A stretch of DNA of 64,000 bases from Conus ventricosus (lineage: Eukaryota > Mollusca > Gastropoda > Neogastropoda > Conidae): NCBI GenBank assembly GCA_018398815.1, contig CM031614.1:47172799-47236798 (forward strand), in the 5' to 3' direction. The notes beneath the pieces are model-generated. The model had not been told where the DNA came from and searched no databases. It worked only from the letters and a program-made list of their open reading frames with translations. Each line of letters opens with the position of its first letter. The first letter of the stretch is position 1. Of this stretch, positions 34,175-45,380 are shown one piece after another. Made by a program: the position numbers and the translations under genes.

Positions 34175-34230
34175 TGTGTGTGTGAGTGAGTGAGTGAGTG
34201 TGTGTGGTGTGTTTGTGTGTGTGTGTTTTC
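34089..34230. repeat. Mixed GT, GAGT and GCGT microsatellite
   Basis: Alternating TGTG, GAGT and (TGCG)n blocks, followed at 34391-34409 by a poly-G run. Confidence 0.95.
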
Positions 34231-35081
34231 AGTAATGTTGATTTATTTGCATATTATTCATTTGTTTATTCATTGTTTATTAACTTTAGTTTTTTTTCGT
34301 TTTTTTTTTTCTTTTACTTCAGACACTCCTCACCTCAGAGTTTCCAATCCCACCACTGCTCCATTGTAGTTTGGGAGGAGTGAGTGAGGGAGGGGGGGGG
34401 GGGGGGGGGAGATGGCAAGCTGAGGGTGGGATGGAAGGAATGAATGTTGCACTTTTCTGTTCAGTGGTAAAACTGTCTAACAAGCTGAAAAGGTAACGTT
34501 TTACTTTTTGTAACTTTGCACAAGAGCAGTTCTTCCAACACTGAGTTTAACAACAAGAACAAAGAGGTATGTGCCTTAGGAAGATCCTCTGACGAAGACG
34601 GAGTTAGACTGATTCGCAGCGCATTGATTTCAGCTGGGGAAAAGGAAAGTTTTTTTATATTTGTACCAGGCCTGTTTACCCCTGTGATATCAGTGTATTT
34701 TGCACAGGTTGGGTGAAAACATAATGACTGTGACGGTGCTATGCGCTATTTGACTTTGTCCTACAGATTTCTCTGGGTGAAGTTTGGGCTGCTTTCCTCT
34801 GGGAGAGATTGTCATCATTAATGCTGTTTAGCTTCCAAATACTTCATGGGCACTTGGTTGTGTTCCATTACAATATCGTGTGATATCTTTGTTTACTTTC
34901 CACACACGTCATATGTTGTTAATTGTAATTTCATGACAGTAAGTGTGTGTTAGAATGATAACAACTGTAGTTTTCATTACACCTCATAGGCACTTGATTG
35001 TGTTTTCATTACGGTATGTGTTCCCCTTTCGCTCACTTAGTTTACCTTGTGCACGCACACATCCGTGTCATGGACGTTTGA

Positions 35082-36921
<1,840 letters not shown>

Positions 36922-36960
36922 AGCCCATCCCAGCCCCTGATGGCAGTGAAATTGCAGTTG
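36922..36960 (+). CDS. VCL: Vinculin tail mini-exon 1 (13 codons)
   Basis: This 39-nt exon has phase 1 on both sides and encodes, with the preceding G, EPIPAPDGSEIAV. Acceptor GGCCGGCAG, donor GTAAAT at 36961. It would insert 13 residues in the loop between ATMLGAQ and GSEEDQEATEML of the tail bundle. Skipping it gives the arthropod-like junction. A near-identical copy lies at 40698. Of the thirteen codons, four differ synonymously and one (Val/Cys) by replacement, indicating both are kept as protein. Confidence 0.85.
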
Positions 36961-37004
36961 GTAAATGAGTGGACATTTGTTTGGTGCTTGTCCGTTGGTT
37001 AGGG

Positions 37005-37898
37005 TGATCCAGTATATCCTCCCCACTTCCCCTCCTCCTCCTTACATGCCTGCTGATTGGTCCGTGCGAGAGTCCAACATGTTTCGTGCTTGTTGATTGG
37101 TTAAGGTCCGTGTTCCTGGTCTGTTACCTGCTTGTGGTGGATTGGTTTGGACTTAATGATTGCCTGATGTAATTTGATTGTCCCGAGTACAACCTGTGGC
37201 ATGTCAGTTGGTAGAGATTTATTGTGTCTCATACTCAGGAGAATGGGACCGGGTGTGTCAATATCATCTCATTGTATGAGAGATGTATTTTTGGTCACAA
37301 AGGGGATACATCTGATGAGTCATTTCAGTCATAAATGAATAGTGTATCGGACGTACATACTCTAACAGATTTAATGATTCTGGGATTATGATAACTTATT
37401 GTAAGCAAGTATTACATTGGATACACGTGTAATTCAACAGATTTAATTATTTTGGGTGTTTTATTTAACTGTCTAAAGAAACTTTTTTGTGTGTTTTTGA
37501 TATTATTCATTTATGTTATGGCTGTTTTGTGTCTGAAATTGTTTTGCAGTTTTGTTTTCTTTGGTTCTAGTTTTGTTTGGGTTTTATTTGTTTATAACCC
37601 CCCCCCCCCCCCCCCCAGTGTTACCCTCCACCCTTATCCTGCTTTCCACTACCTCTCCTACCCCTTCCTGCCTCCTGCTGAAATGAGTGATCTTGTTTTG
37701 TATGTATGTGTGTCGGTGAGAACGAGTGTGTGTAGGCATGCATGAGAGTTTCTTATTCCATGGTAAATCGGTGGCATTTTCTCTGCAATTAGCAGTTCCT
37801 GCAGCTGCCCTCTGTACAAACCAGAGACTATTGTAAACCTTATCTCCAGTCCTTTGGGTATTTTGAAAGTGCATATTTTCTCTGCAACGGTTATCAGA
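37005..37898 (+). other. Intron between mini-exons, first part
   Basis: AT-rich with a 19-base poly-C run at 37599-37617. No exon recognised. Confidence 0.4.
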
Positions 37899-38070
37899 CG
37901 GCATGTAGTTAGAGCGATTACTGAATATACTGGTCAACATCTGGAACGAAGATTTCTGGAAGCTAGCGTTATCTGCCAATGCGTAACGGCATGTAGTTAG
38001 AGCGATTACTGAATATACTGGTCAACATCAGGAACGAAGATTTCTGGAAACTAATGTTATCTGCCAAAAT
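37899..38070. repeat. 88-bp direct duplication
   Basis: GGCATGTAGTTAGAGCGATT and about 70 following bases occur at about 37900 and 37988 with few differences (GAAGCTAGCG against GAAACTAATG). Confidence 0.9.
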
Positions 38071-39780
38071 AAGATTGAAAAGAACAACCCCCCCCACCCC
38101 ACCCCCACCCCAAATGCACTCTTGTGCCATACTTGATGGAGATTTCTTCATGTATTTTGTCTTACTTGTCTTGGTTTTTTTAAAATCCTGGTTTGTCTCA
38201 TTTTGTATATGTTTGGTTTTGTTTTGTCTTGGGTTTTTTTTTTTCAGTCATATTGCCCCCTCCCCTTAATCTGTCTTCTGTTATGATGCATTGTTTTTGT
38301 TTTCTCAAAATTTGTCTTATGTTAAGTTCCATTTTGTTTGCTTTATTTTTTGTCAAGTTGTTTTTTTGGTCCTGGGTGTGATTCATTTTTTATTTTTAGC
38401 TAATGTCATTGCAGGTAATCAAAGGCAATATCAAGATCAGATCAGACCTGCATACTTCATCACTGGTCCATGATCTGCCAGAAGCACAGCAAAGTGCACA
38501 GTTGTATGAAATCAGTGGATTCTAGTTTGCATAAGTCATGATAATACAAAAATCCGTTTCAGGAGTATAGCTTGAACATTTCAGGTCAAATGTGTCCATT
38601 TTAATTACTTGATAAATACCATTGTTTTAGCACCAATGTTTACTTTTCAATGAGTGGAATTTCCACATCCTTGACAAGCAAAATCGGTGATTAGTCAAAG
38701 ATGAAAATGACACAAACCTGTAACACCTGTGTAAATCCTTAGCTGGGTGCTTAGAGGGAAGTGGGATGCAGTTTTTAACATGCACAGACCACACTTTCAC
38801 CTCCACCCCCACCCCTTTACCCGAGTCTTCCACTGGATGTGTCTGTGAGAGGTGTGCAGAGAAACTGATTAGAGGCCTCTGTGGCGGGGAGTAGTGCTCC
38901 ACAAAGGGAGATAATGAGATGGGATGAGCGTAATGAAATCTAGAAAGAAAGGAGGATAACTCTTGCTGTCATGGAGTGGAAGTTACATGCTCATGACATA
39001 GCTCCAAAGGAATGCTGCTTATTGAGCCAGTTTGCATTGTAGAAATGCAGACACCAAGCACACAGAACAAAGAAGACGTGTTCATATCATTTCTTTTCAT
39101 ATTAGAACATGAAATGTGAGTTTGTTTTCATGGGTCTGGATGATTGTGTTGTGGACTTGCCATTCTGTGTATGATAGGTAACGCTGATTTCTTGTGTTAA
39201 TTTTTAACTTTGGGTTTTACATGTATGTTCACAGTGATTTTTGTGCATTCAGTGTCAGTGTATGTTTACTTTTATGTGTTCTGTGCAGAAAAAAAAGCGA
39301 AGCCCTGGAATTTTCTGGCAGAAAATTGTAGATCACTGGTGTGTGTGTGTGCGTGGGCGTGCCCGTGTGTGTGTGTGTGCGTGGAAAGGGATCAAGATGA
39401 CTGACGATGTTGTCACAACATTCACAGCATGCCAGTTGCCTTTGATCTCTCTATGACAAATCGATTTCAGGCCAGCCATGTTGTGTGATGTCTTTGTTCA
39501 GACATGCCTACCGTACCGGAATAGCCGTATTTGTTACGGAAAAACATAAAAATCGAGGTTTGTTCGGACGTTACGGTCAGGATCGCGTGTTCCGGAAAAA
39601 CAAAAAAAAAAAAAAAAAAACGAAATCAAACGAGTGGACAATTTTTCACAGAGGGACAAACCGGATGACGGTTAGGACGATTGAATTGAAGCGCAGTGCG
39701 CATGCTCACACTGCCATATCCGTCGACGAAACGTACCGAACGGAATCGAGATTCAGACAAAGCGCGCTCGACTATCAAAC

Positions 39781-40404
39781 ATGGCTAGCATGAAGACTGC
39801 GAAGCGAGTGTGCGAGACAGATGATGATGAACCTCAAAATGGACCCCAGCGGCAGCCGCGAAAAAAACAAGATCGCCGTCGGCAAACCTTTCGTAAACAA
39901 TACAGTGAGAGGTGGTCATGTTTACAAGAAGGACGGAAAGGGGAAAACTTTTGCTGGTGCACGGTTTGCCAGTGCGAGTTCTCCATCGCGCATGGCGGCC
40001 AAGATGACTGTCGTCGACATGTCGAATCCAAAAAACACAAGGACTTTGAGATATCTTGTGGTCACACTCGCAAGATTTCTGGATTTTTCACCAGTTCGTC
40101 GACCAGCAAAGCAGAATCAACAGATGAAGTGATTCGTGCCGAAGTTATGCTCGTCGACCTTGTTGCTGAACTGAATCTGCCTTTCACCGTTTTGGATACT
40201 TTTACAAAAGCGTTCAAACTGATGTTTAAAGACTCTGATGTGGCAAAGAAGTTTCAGTGTGGCAGGAGTAAGGGGACAGCCATTATAAAAGAAATAGCGG
40301 CGAAAACAATAGAAGACCTCGGACTATGCAGACCTGAAGAGTGCCTACTACAGGTCTCTGAAGTCTGCACAGTGAAAACCATACATGACATGCAATGTAC
40401 ATAG
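39781..40404 (+). pseudogene. Truncated transposase, 207 residues, BED-like zinc finger
   Basis: Frame MASMKTAKRVCETDDDEPQN onward. A basic region (QRQPRKKQDRRRQTFRKQ) precedes the finger CTVC...RHVESKKHK (Cx2C...Hx5H, residues about 60-85). A later segment, DSDVAKKFQCGRSKGTAIIK (residues about 156-175), resembles the conserved stretch downstream of the finger in hAT-related transposases. The protein stops at 207 residues; the RNase-H-like core is absent. A polyadenylation signal follows at 40414. Intact but probably non-autonomous. ATG choice: first in frame after the terminal region. Confidence 0.7.
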
Positions 40405-40413
40405 TGTAGCCTA

Positions 40414-40419
40414 AATAAA
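40414..40419 (+). promoter_or_regulatory. Polyadenylation signal of the transposon ORF
   Basis: AATAAA ten bases after the TAG stop at 40402-40404. Being in an intron of vinculin on the sense strand, it could also truncate vinculin transcripts, though no evidence of use is visible. Confidence 0.5.
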
Positions 40420-40697
40420 GGTAAGTTGTTTTTTCTGCCTGAAAGAGAGGGGTTTTGCAGAATTGTTATGGTGTTTGTGTGTGTGAATGTGTGTGTGTGA
40501 ACCTGCATACGCGCGGTTGTGTCCACAAAAGGAAGGTTGAGTGTTCCTGAAAATTTTTGAAATTTTCAATTTGTTCCTGATTTTTATAACATCTGTTCCT
40601 GATAGTAAGATTTTAGGGTAGGCATGTCTGTTTGTTTGAATGTCGCCATGCTCACCATTCATTATTGTCATCCATGTGACTCGTGGTGCTCATTCAG

Positions 40698-40736
40698 AAC
40701 CCATCCCAGCTCCTGACGGCAGTGAAATTGCTTGTG
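40698..40736 (+). CDS. VCL: Vinculin tail mini-exon 2 (13 codons), duplicate of mini-exon 1
   Basis: 39 nt, phase 1 on both sides, encoding with the preceding G EPIPAPDGSEIAC. Acceptor GCTCATTCAG at 40688-40697, donor GTAATG at 40737. It differs from 36922-36960 only at synonymous positions in four codons and Val to Cys in the last. Intron flanks are not similar. It could be used instead of, or in addition to, mini-exon 1, since every combination is in frame. Confidence 0.85.
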
Positions 40737-40965
40737 GTAATGGTTCAGCCCCTTGGATGGGACTCTCCCTTGTGTGATTAGCAAGTTTTGTCTTCTTGCA
40801 TGGTGTGGGCTTGCTTCAGCCTGGAGCTGGCAGCGCCAGCGTTGGCCCTTAATCCTGCATTGTACATGAATCGTCTGACCTCAGTGTACAGCTGTACAAG
40901 AACTAATTATGGCCATGGGTGTCCGTTGAAATGTACGATGACTAAAGTCAGTGTAATGGTATCAT

Positions 40966-40984
40966 CCCCCCCCCCCCCCCCCCC
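40966..40984. repeat. Poly-C run
   Basis: About 19 C in the intron. Confidence 0.8.
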
Positions 40985-41389
40985 TCCCATGTACACTTTA
41001 TGTCTTGATTGAAACTAACGTACCTCATGACAGAATACGCCACTAATGAAAATCAGCAGTACTGATTCTCCATCGCACTTTCTGTTGTTGCGCTGAGGTT
41101 TTTCTTTGTGGAATTTATTTTCCTCATGCAAAACGACCGTGGACGTTTTTTTTTTGTGAAGCAGAGTGGCGGGGACGAAAAGTAGATGGTGTATTGATGT
41201 GTCACGCCTGACTTCTCTTGCACATAGCAGCATGAAGGTAGTAACTGACAATGAAGTATTGATAGTCATGCACACAATGTGTTGAGAAAAGGGGAATGGG
41301 CATAAAGACAACTCTGTAAAGGAACAGGACGGTGCTCACAATGGGCTTACAGCAACTCGCTGGGATACTGTCCATCTCATGCAATATCA

Positions 41390-42950
41390 TCCTGAGTTTG
41401 GGTCTGATCCTGTTTGGGGCATGTGGAAGGATCCTGTTTGGGTCATATGAAAGGATCCTGTTAGGGTCATGTGAAGAGATCCTGCTTGGGTCATGTGAAG
41501 GGATCCTGTTTGGGTAATGTCAAAGGATCCGTTTGGGTCACATGAAAGGATCCTGTTTGGGGTAATGTGAAAGGATCCTGTGTGGGTCATATGAAGGGAT
41601 CCTGTTTGGGTCATGTTAAAGGACCCTGTTTGGGTCATGTGAAAGGATCATGTTTAGGTCATATGAATGGATCCTGTTTTGGTCATGTGAATGGATCCTG
41701 TTTGGGTCATGTGAATGGATCCTGTTTGGGCTGTGTGAAAGGATCCTGTTTGGGTCATATGAAAGGATCCTGTGTGGGGTCATACGAATATATCTTGTGT
41801 GGGTCATTTGAAGGGATCTGTGAAGGTCTGTGAAAGATCCTGTGTGGTCATGTGAAAAGACTGTTGGGTCATGTGAAAAGATCCTGTGTGGTCATGTGGA
41901 AGGATCCTGTGTGGGTCATGTGGAAGGATCCTGTTTGGGTCATGTGGAAGGATCCTGTTGGGTCATGTGGAAGGATCCTGTTTGATCATGTGGCAGGATC
42001 CTGTTTTGGGTCATAGGAAAGGATCCGGTGTGGGTCATATGCAAGGATCCTGAAGGGGAATGTGAAAGGATCCTGTTTGGGTCATTGGAAATCCTGTGTG
42101 GGTAATGTGAAAGGACCCTGTTTGGGTCATGTGAAAGGATCCTATGTGAGTCGTATGAAGGGATCCTGTGTGGGTCATATGAAGGGATCCTGTTTGGGTC
42201 ATATGAAATGATCCTGTCTGGGTCATGGGAAGGGATCCTGTTTGGGTCATATGAAAGGTTCCTGTTGGAGTCATATGAAAGGATCCTGTTTGGGTCATGT
42301 GAAAGGATCCTGTTTGGGTCATGTGACGGGATCCTGTGTGGGTCATACGAAGGGATCCTGTGTGGGTCATATGAAAGGATCCTGTGTGGGTCATATGAAA
42401 GGATCCTGTGTGGGTCATATGAAAGGATCCTTGTGGGTCATGTGTAAGGATCCTGTGTGGGTCATATGAAAGGATCCTGTGTGGGTCATATGAAAGGATC
42501 CTGTGTGGGTCATATGAAAGGATCCTGTGTGGGTCATGTGTAAGTATCCTGTGTGGGTCATGTGAAAGGATCATGTGTGGGTCAATGAAAGGATCCTGTG
42601 TGGGTCATATGAAAGGATCCTGTGTGGGTCATATGAAAGGATCCGGTGCGGGTCATCTGTAAGGATCCCGTGTGGGTCATATGAAAGGATCCTGTGTGTG
42701 TCACATGAAAGGATCCTGTGTGGGTCATATGAAAGGATCCTGTGTGCATCATATGAAAGGATCCTGTGTAGGTCATGTGTAAGGATCCCATGTGGGTCAT
42801 GTGAAGGGATCCTGTGTGGGTCATGTGAATGGATCCTGTGTGGGTCATGTGAATGGATCCTTTGTGGGTCTTGCGAATGGATCCCGTTGGGGTCATGTGA
42901 AAGGATCCTGTTGGGGTCGTATGAAAGGATCCTGTTAAGGTCATGCAGTG
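41390..42950. repeat. 24-bp minisatellite, about 64 copies, one GGATCC per unit
   Basis: Unit AGGATCCTGTGTGGGTCATA followed by TGAA. The first part is dominated by TGTTTGGGTCAT units and the later part (from about 42320) by TGTGTGGGTCAT units, so variants are clustered. Units of 24 bp keep both strands open: pseudo-proteins built on GSCVGHMK and CGSYERIL on +, SFHMTHTG and RILSYDPH on -. Confidence 0.97.
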
Positions 42951-42959
42951 GTGCCCTGC

Positions 42960-43084
42960 CTGTGGGTTGGAACCTGTCACTATCATCTGATAGTATTTTT
43001 TCTTTTAGATTTGATCCTGCGTGGATGTGTGTGGTCATCTGTAAATCATGCTTTGACAGATGAAAGCAGATGAAACAAACAACT

Positions 43085-43118
<34 letters not shown>

Positions 43119-43840
43119 AAACGTGTATGCACATGTGCATGTGCATAGAAAACGAGGGACAGATTGAGATGACAAGTGTGTAAAATAGAAGCTTGTTTTT
43201 CACCTGAGCAGAGTGATGGCTAAGAGCATGAAAACCAAAGCAGGGGAGGGAGGTGTGTTGATGATAGGGGATTAACACGCGATCAGTAAAGCCGAGTACG
43301 TTGGGAAGACTGAAAACGAAGACGATTACGATACCCAGAGAGGAAATAAGAAGGACGGAGCAGGGTATGAGAAGGAGAGAAGAACATTTTGAGAGAGTAC
43401 ATGGCTGTTGATGTTGCATGGTGTAGCAAACAGATCTAATCACTTTTCATACATGGATTCTCTCAGCACCACTACCTCACCTTGCCAGTAATGTGGAACA
43501 AGATTGAAAGCATGTTGTTTCCCCTGGCCCTCTGAATAACTTGACTAAGGAATGTGAAGGCATTGAAGCCTCAGTTTGTGTGTGTGTTTGTGTGTGTGTG
43601 TGTGTGAAAATGAGTCGGTCAGTCAAGGAATGGAATGCTGTGTGTTTGATTGCATGTAAAGTGTGTGGGTGTGTGCATGCTGGAATGCGAGGGTGGGGGT
43701 TGGGGAGGGGGGGGGGGGGGTGTCATTGGGAAGTATAACGTATGTATTGAGCCAAATGAAAGTATGGATAACTGAACACATTGCTGGCACTTGTTTCCTC
43801 TTTCTTTCTTTTCTTTTTCTTTTTTTCTGACTTTCTTTCT
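42960..43840. other. Intron, no gene seen
   Basis: GT run at 43085-43110 and 43578-43606, G-run at 43706-43721. Confidence 0.4.
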
Positions 43841-43852
43841 GTCTTTTCATTT

Positions 43853-43932
43853 GATTTTAACGTGGTGACAGCCCTGATGTGGCCCTTTGCGGTCGGCTGG
43901 GCTATAAGCAACATTATCTTATCTTATCTTAT
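43853..43932 (+). mobile_element. TTATC-tailed short retroinsertion, copy 3 (80 bp)
   Basis: GATTTTAACGTGGTGACAGC, CTGATGTGGCCCTTTGCGG, TCGGCTGGGCTATAAGCAAC, then ATTATCTTATCTTATCTTAT. Flanked by a perfect 12-bp duplication GTCTTTTCATTT (43841-43852 and 43933-43944). It is the longest of the four copies with defined borders. Confidence 0.9.
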
Positions 43933-44099
43933 GTCTTTTCATTTCTTTTCTTCATTGTTTATGTTGTAGGGGGGATCGGGGAAGGATTAGGCGTTGGGAG
44001 GAAAGTGTTAAGTGTTCGCCAAATGAAATGTTTCCTTCCAAAATGATAAGTTATGATTTTTTTTTACCTCTCAGTCTCTGTGTCTCTGTTTCTGTGTCT

Positions 44100-44139
44100 G
44101 TTTGTCTGTCTCTCTGTCTGTCTGTCTCTCTGTCTGTCT

Positions 44140-44203
<64 letters not shown>
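44100..44203. repeat. CT microsatellite
   Basis: CTGT/CTCT mixed run, pure (CT)n from about 44150. Confidence 0.95.
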
Positions 44204-44207
<4 letters not shown>

Positions 44208-44734
44208 CTTCTCTTTCTCATAACTTCTCTCTTTCTTTCTTTCCATTATAACATATGTGCCTTCCATTCTTGTTTTTTTTTTTTTTTTTAACTCTTTCTC
44301 TGTTCATACCCTCTTATGTTTAAGAAATGGCAATTTGTGTTTTTTTTAACTTCCTTTTATGATGTTTTGTAACACATTCCCATCATTCAACCATTTTTTT
44401 GTCTTACCAATTCATTGCAGTGTTAAGTCATTTTGAGGAATGATAATATAACTTTTTAACTACTGAACCTTACCGATAGACTGGAAGTGGAGTTACAACG
44501 CTTTGTGGACACTTTAAAAATTCGTTCAGGATTCATAAAGTTTTACCTTTTGTGGGTTTTTGAGATTAAAATAGAAACAAAATGGACTGACTATATTGGG
44601 AAAGTTAATGGCGACATCAATCAGAAAATGGACAAATTAAAAGTCAGTTTCAGTACGAACATGTGCTCCATTATACAATGGACACATTCAGAATTAAATT
44701 AGCACTCTGTACAGACTCTGAAAAGAGAACAGTT

Positions 44735-44871
44735 TCTTTCTTTCTTTCTTTCTGCGTACGCAGGCTGATACTCCTGCGGACACTGCCTGTATAGCCAGGC
44801 AGTGGAGTTTTGTGTGTATGACCCTTTTTTTTATCCCGCCATTAAGGCAGCCATACTCCATCTTTGGGGAA
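44735..44871 (-). mobile_element. Short SINE with GAAA tail, 137 bp
   Basis: On the - strand it runs GATGGAGTATGGCTGCCTTA, ATGGCGGGATAAAA, GGGTCATACAC, CTGCCTGGCTATACAGGCAG (a small hairpin), CAGCCTGCGTACGCAG, then (GAAA)n. A perfect 15-bp target duplication GAAAAGAGAACAGTT flanks it (44720-44734 and 44872-44886). I recognise this ATGGCGGG...GGTCATACAC type as a widespread mollusc SINE. The long undamaged duplication suggests a fairly recent insertion. Confidence 0.88.
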
Positions 44872-45239
44872 GAAAAGAGAACAGTTCTTCACCCTGCCTA
44901 ATCTTTTAAAAATTTGATAGACAGAACTTGAATAGAGCCTGTCCTCTGAGACCAAGTGGTACTGCTTAACACTCCACTCCGTCATTTACACATCAAGCTG
45001 CCTACCTTGGTAGAGCTGATTGAGGAACTGCCTGCTTGAGTTGATACTCATTTCCTGTGTCGCTCAGTCAAATATCAGTCACTTATGTCTCTAACATTTC
45101 ATGGTTGATGCATTCTACGTGTATACATGTCATCCATATCAGCGGCCAAACTGGAGTTGATAATGGAATGTTATGTTTGCGCAAGATGTTATGTGTGTGT
45201 GTTCACACATGGAACCATGGTTTTTAGTCTCATTTAAAA

Positions 45240-45380
45240 GACTTTTTTTGAATGGAGTCAGAAGTAGTTTGGGCTCACAGAAAAATCCCACTGTACTGAA
45301 ACAGCTTAGTCGAGATTCAAACTTGCAACTCCAGGATCGCAAATCTGGTGCTCTTCCAACTGGGCTATTCCATCTCTGAA
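45240..45380 (-). mobile_element. tRNA-derived SINE head
   Basis: On the - strand: GGAATAGCCCAGTTGGAAGA, with A box TAGCCCAGTTGG (45356-45367) fully matching TRGCNNAGYNGG, then GAGCACCAGATTTGCGATCC, and B box GTTTGAATC (one change from GTTCGAATC) at about 45313-45323. Spacing A to B is tRNA-like, but the acceptor stem does not pair, so it is a SINE promoter region rather than a working tRNA. The 3' limit is uncertain. Confidence 0.7.

Larger units (their letters stand above)
39499..40630 (+). mobile_element. DNA transposon relic, hAT-like, 6-bp TSD
   Basis: 1132-bp element with perfect 14-bp terminal inverted repeats CAGACATGCCTACC (39499-39512 and, inverted, 40617-40630), flanked by TTTGTT at 39493-39498 and 40631-40636. 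It encodes a short protein with a BED-like finger (39781-40404). Its ends are unlike those of the elements at 9686 and 58116. The CAG terminus and zinc finger suggest hAT; a 6-bp duplication is unusual for most hATs. Its right end is 67 bp before mini-exon 40698. Confidence 0.88.

Noticed and set aside
34516..34716. Frame with SSDEDGVRLIRSALIS considered as the missing vinculin tail exon
   Set aside because: It has none of the expected tail residues (KRALI, RLAKE, CTDKR) and the phases do not fit.
42035..43443. 179- and 290-codon - strand frames (HMTHTGSF/RILSYDPH repeats)
   Set aside because: They are the 24-bp minisatellite read in different frames, and they run into unrelated sequence.
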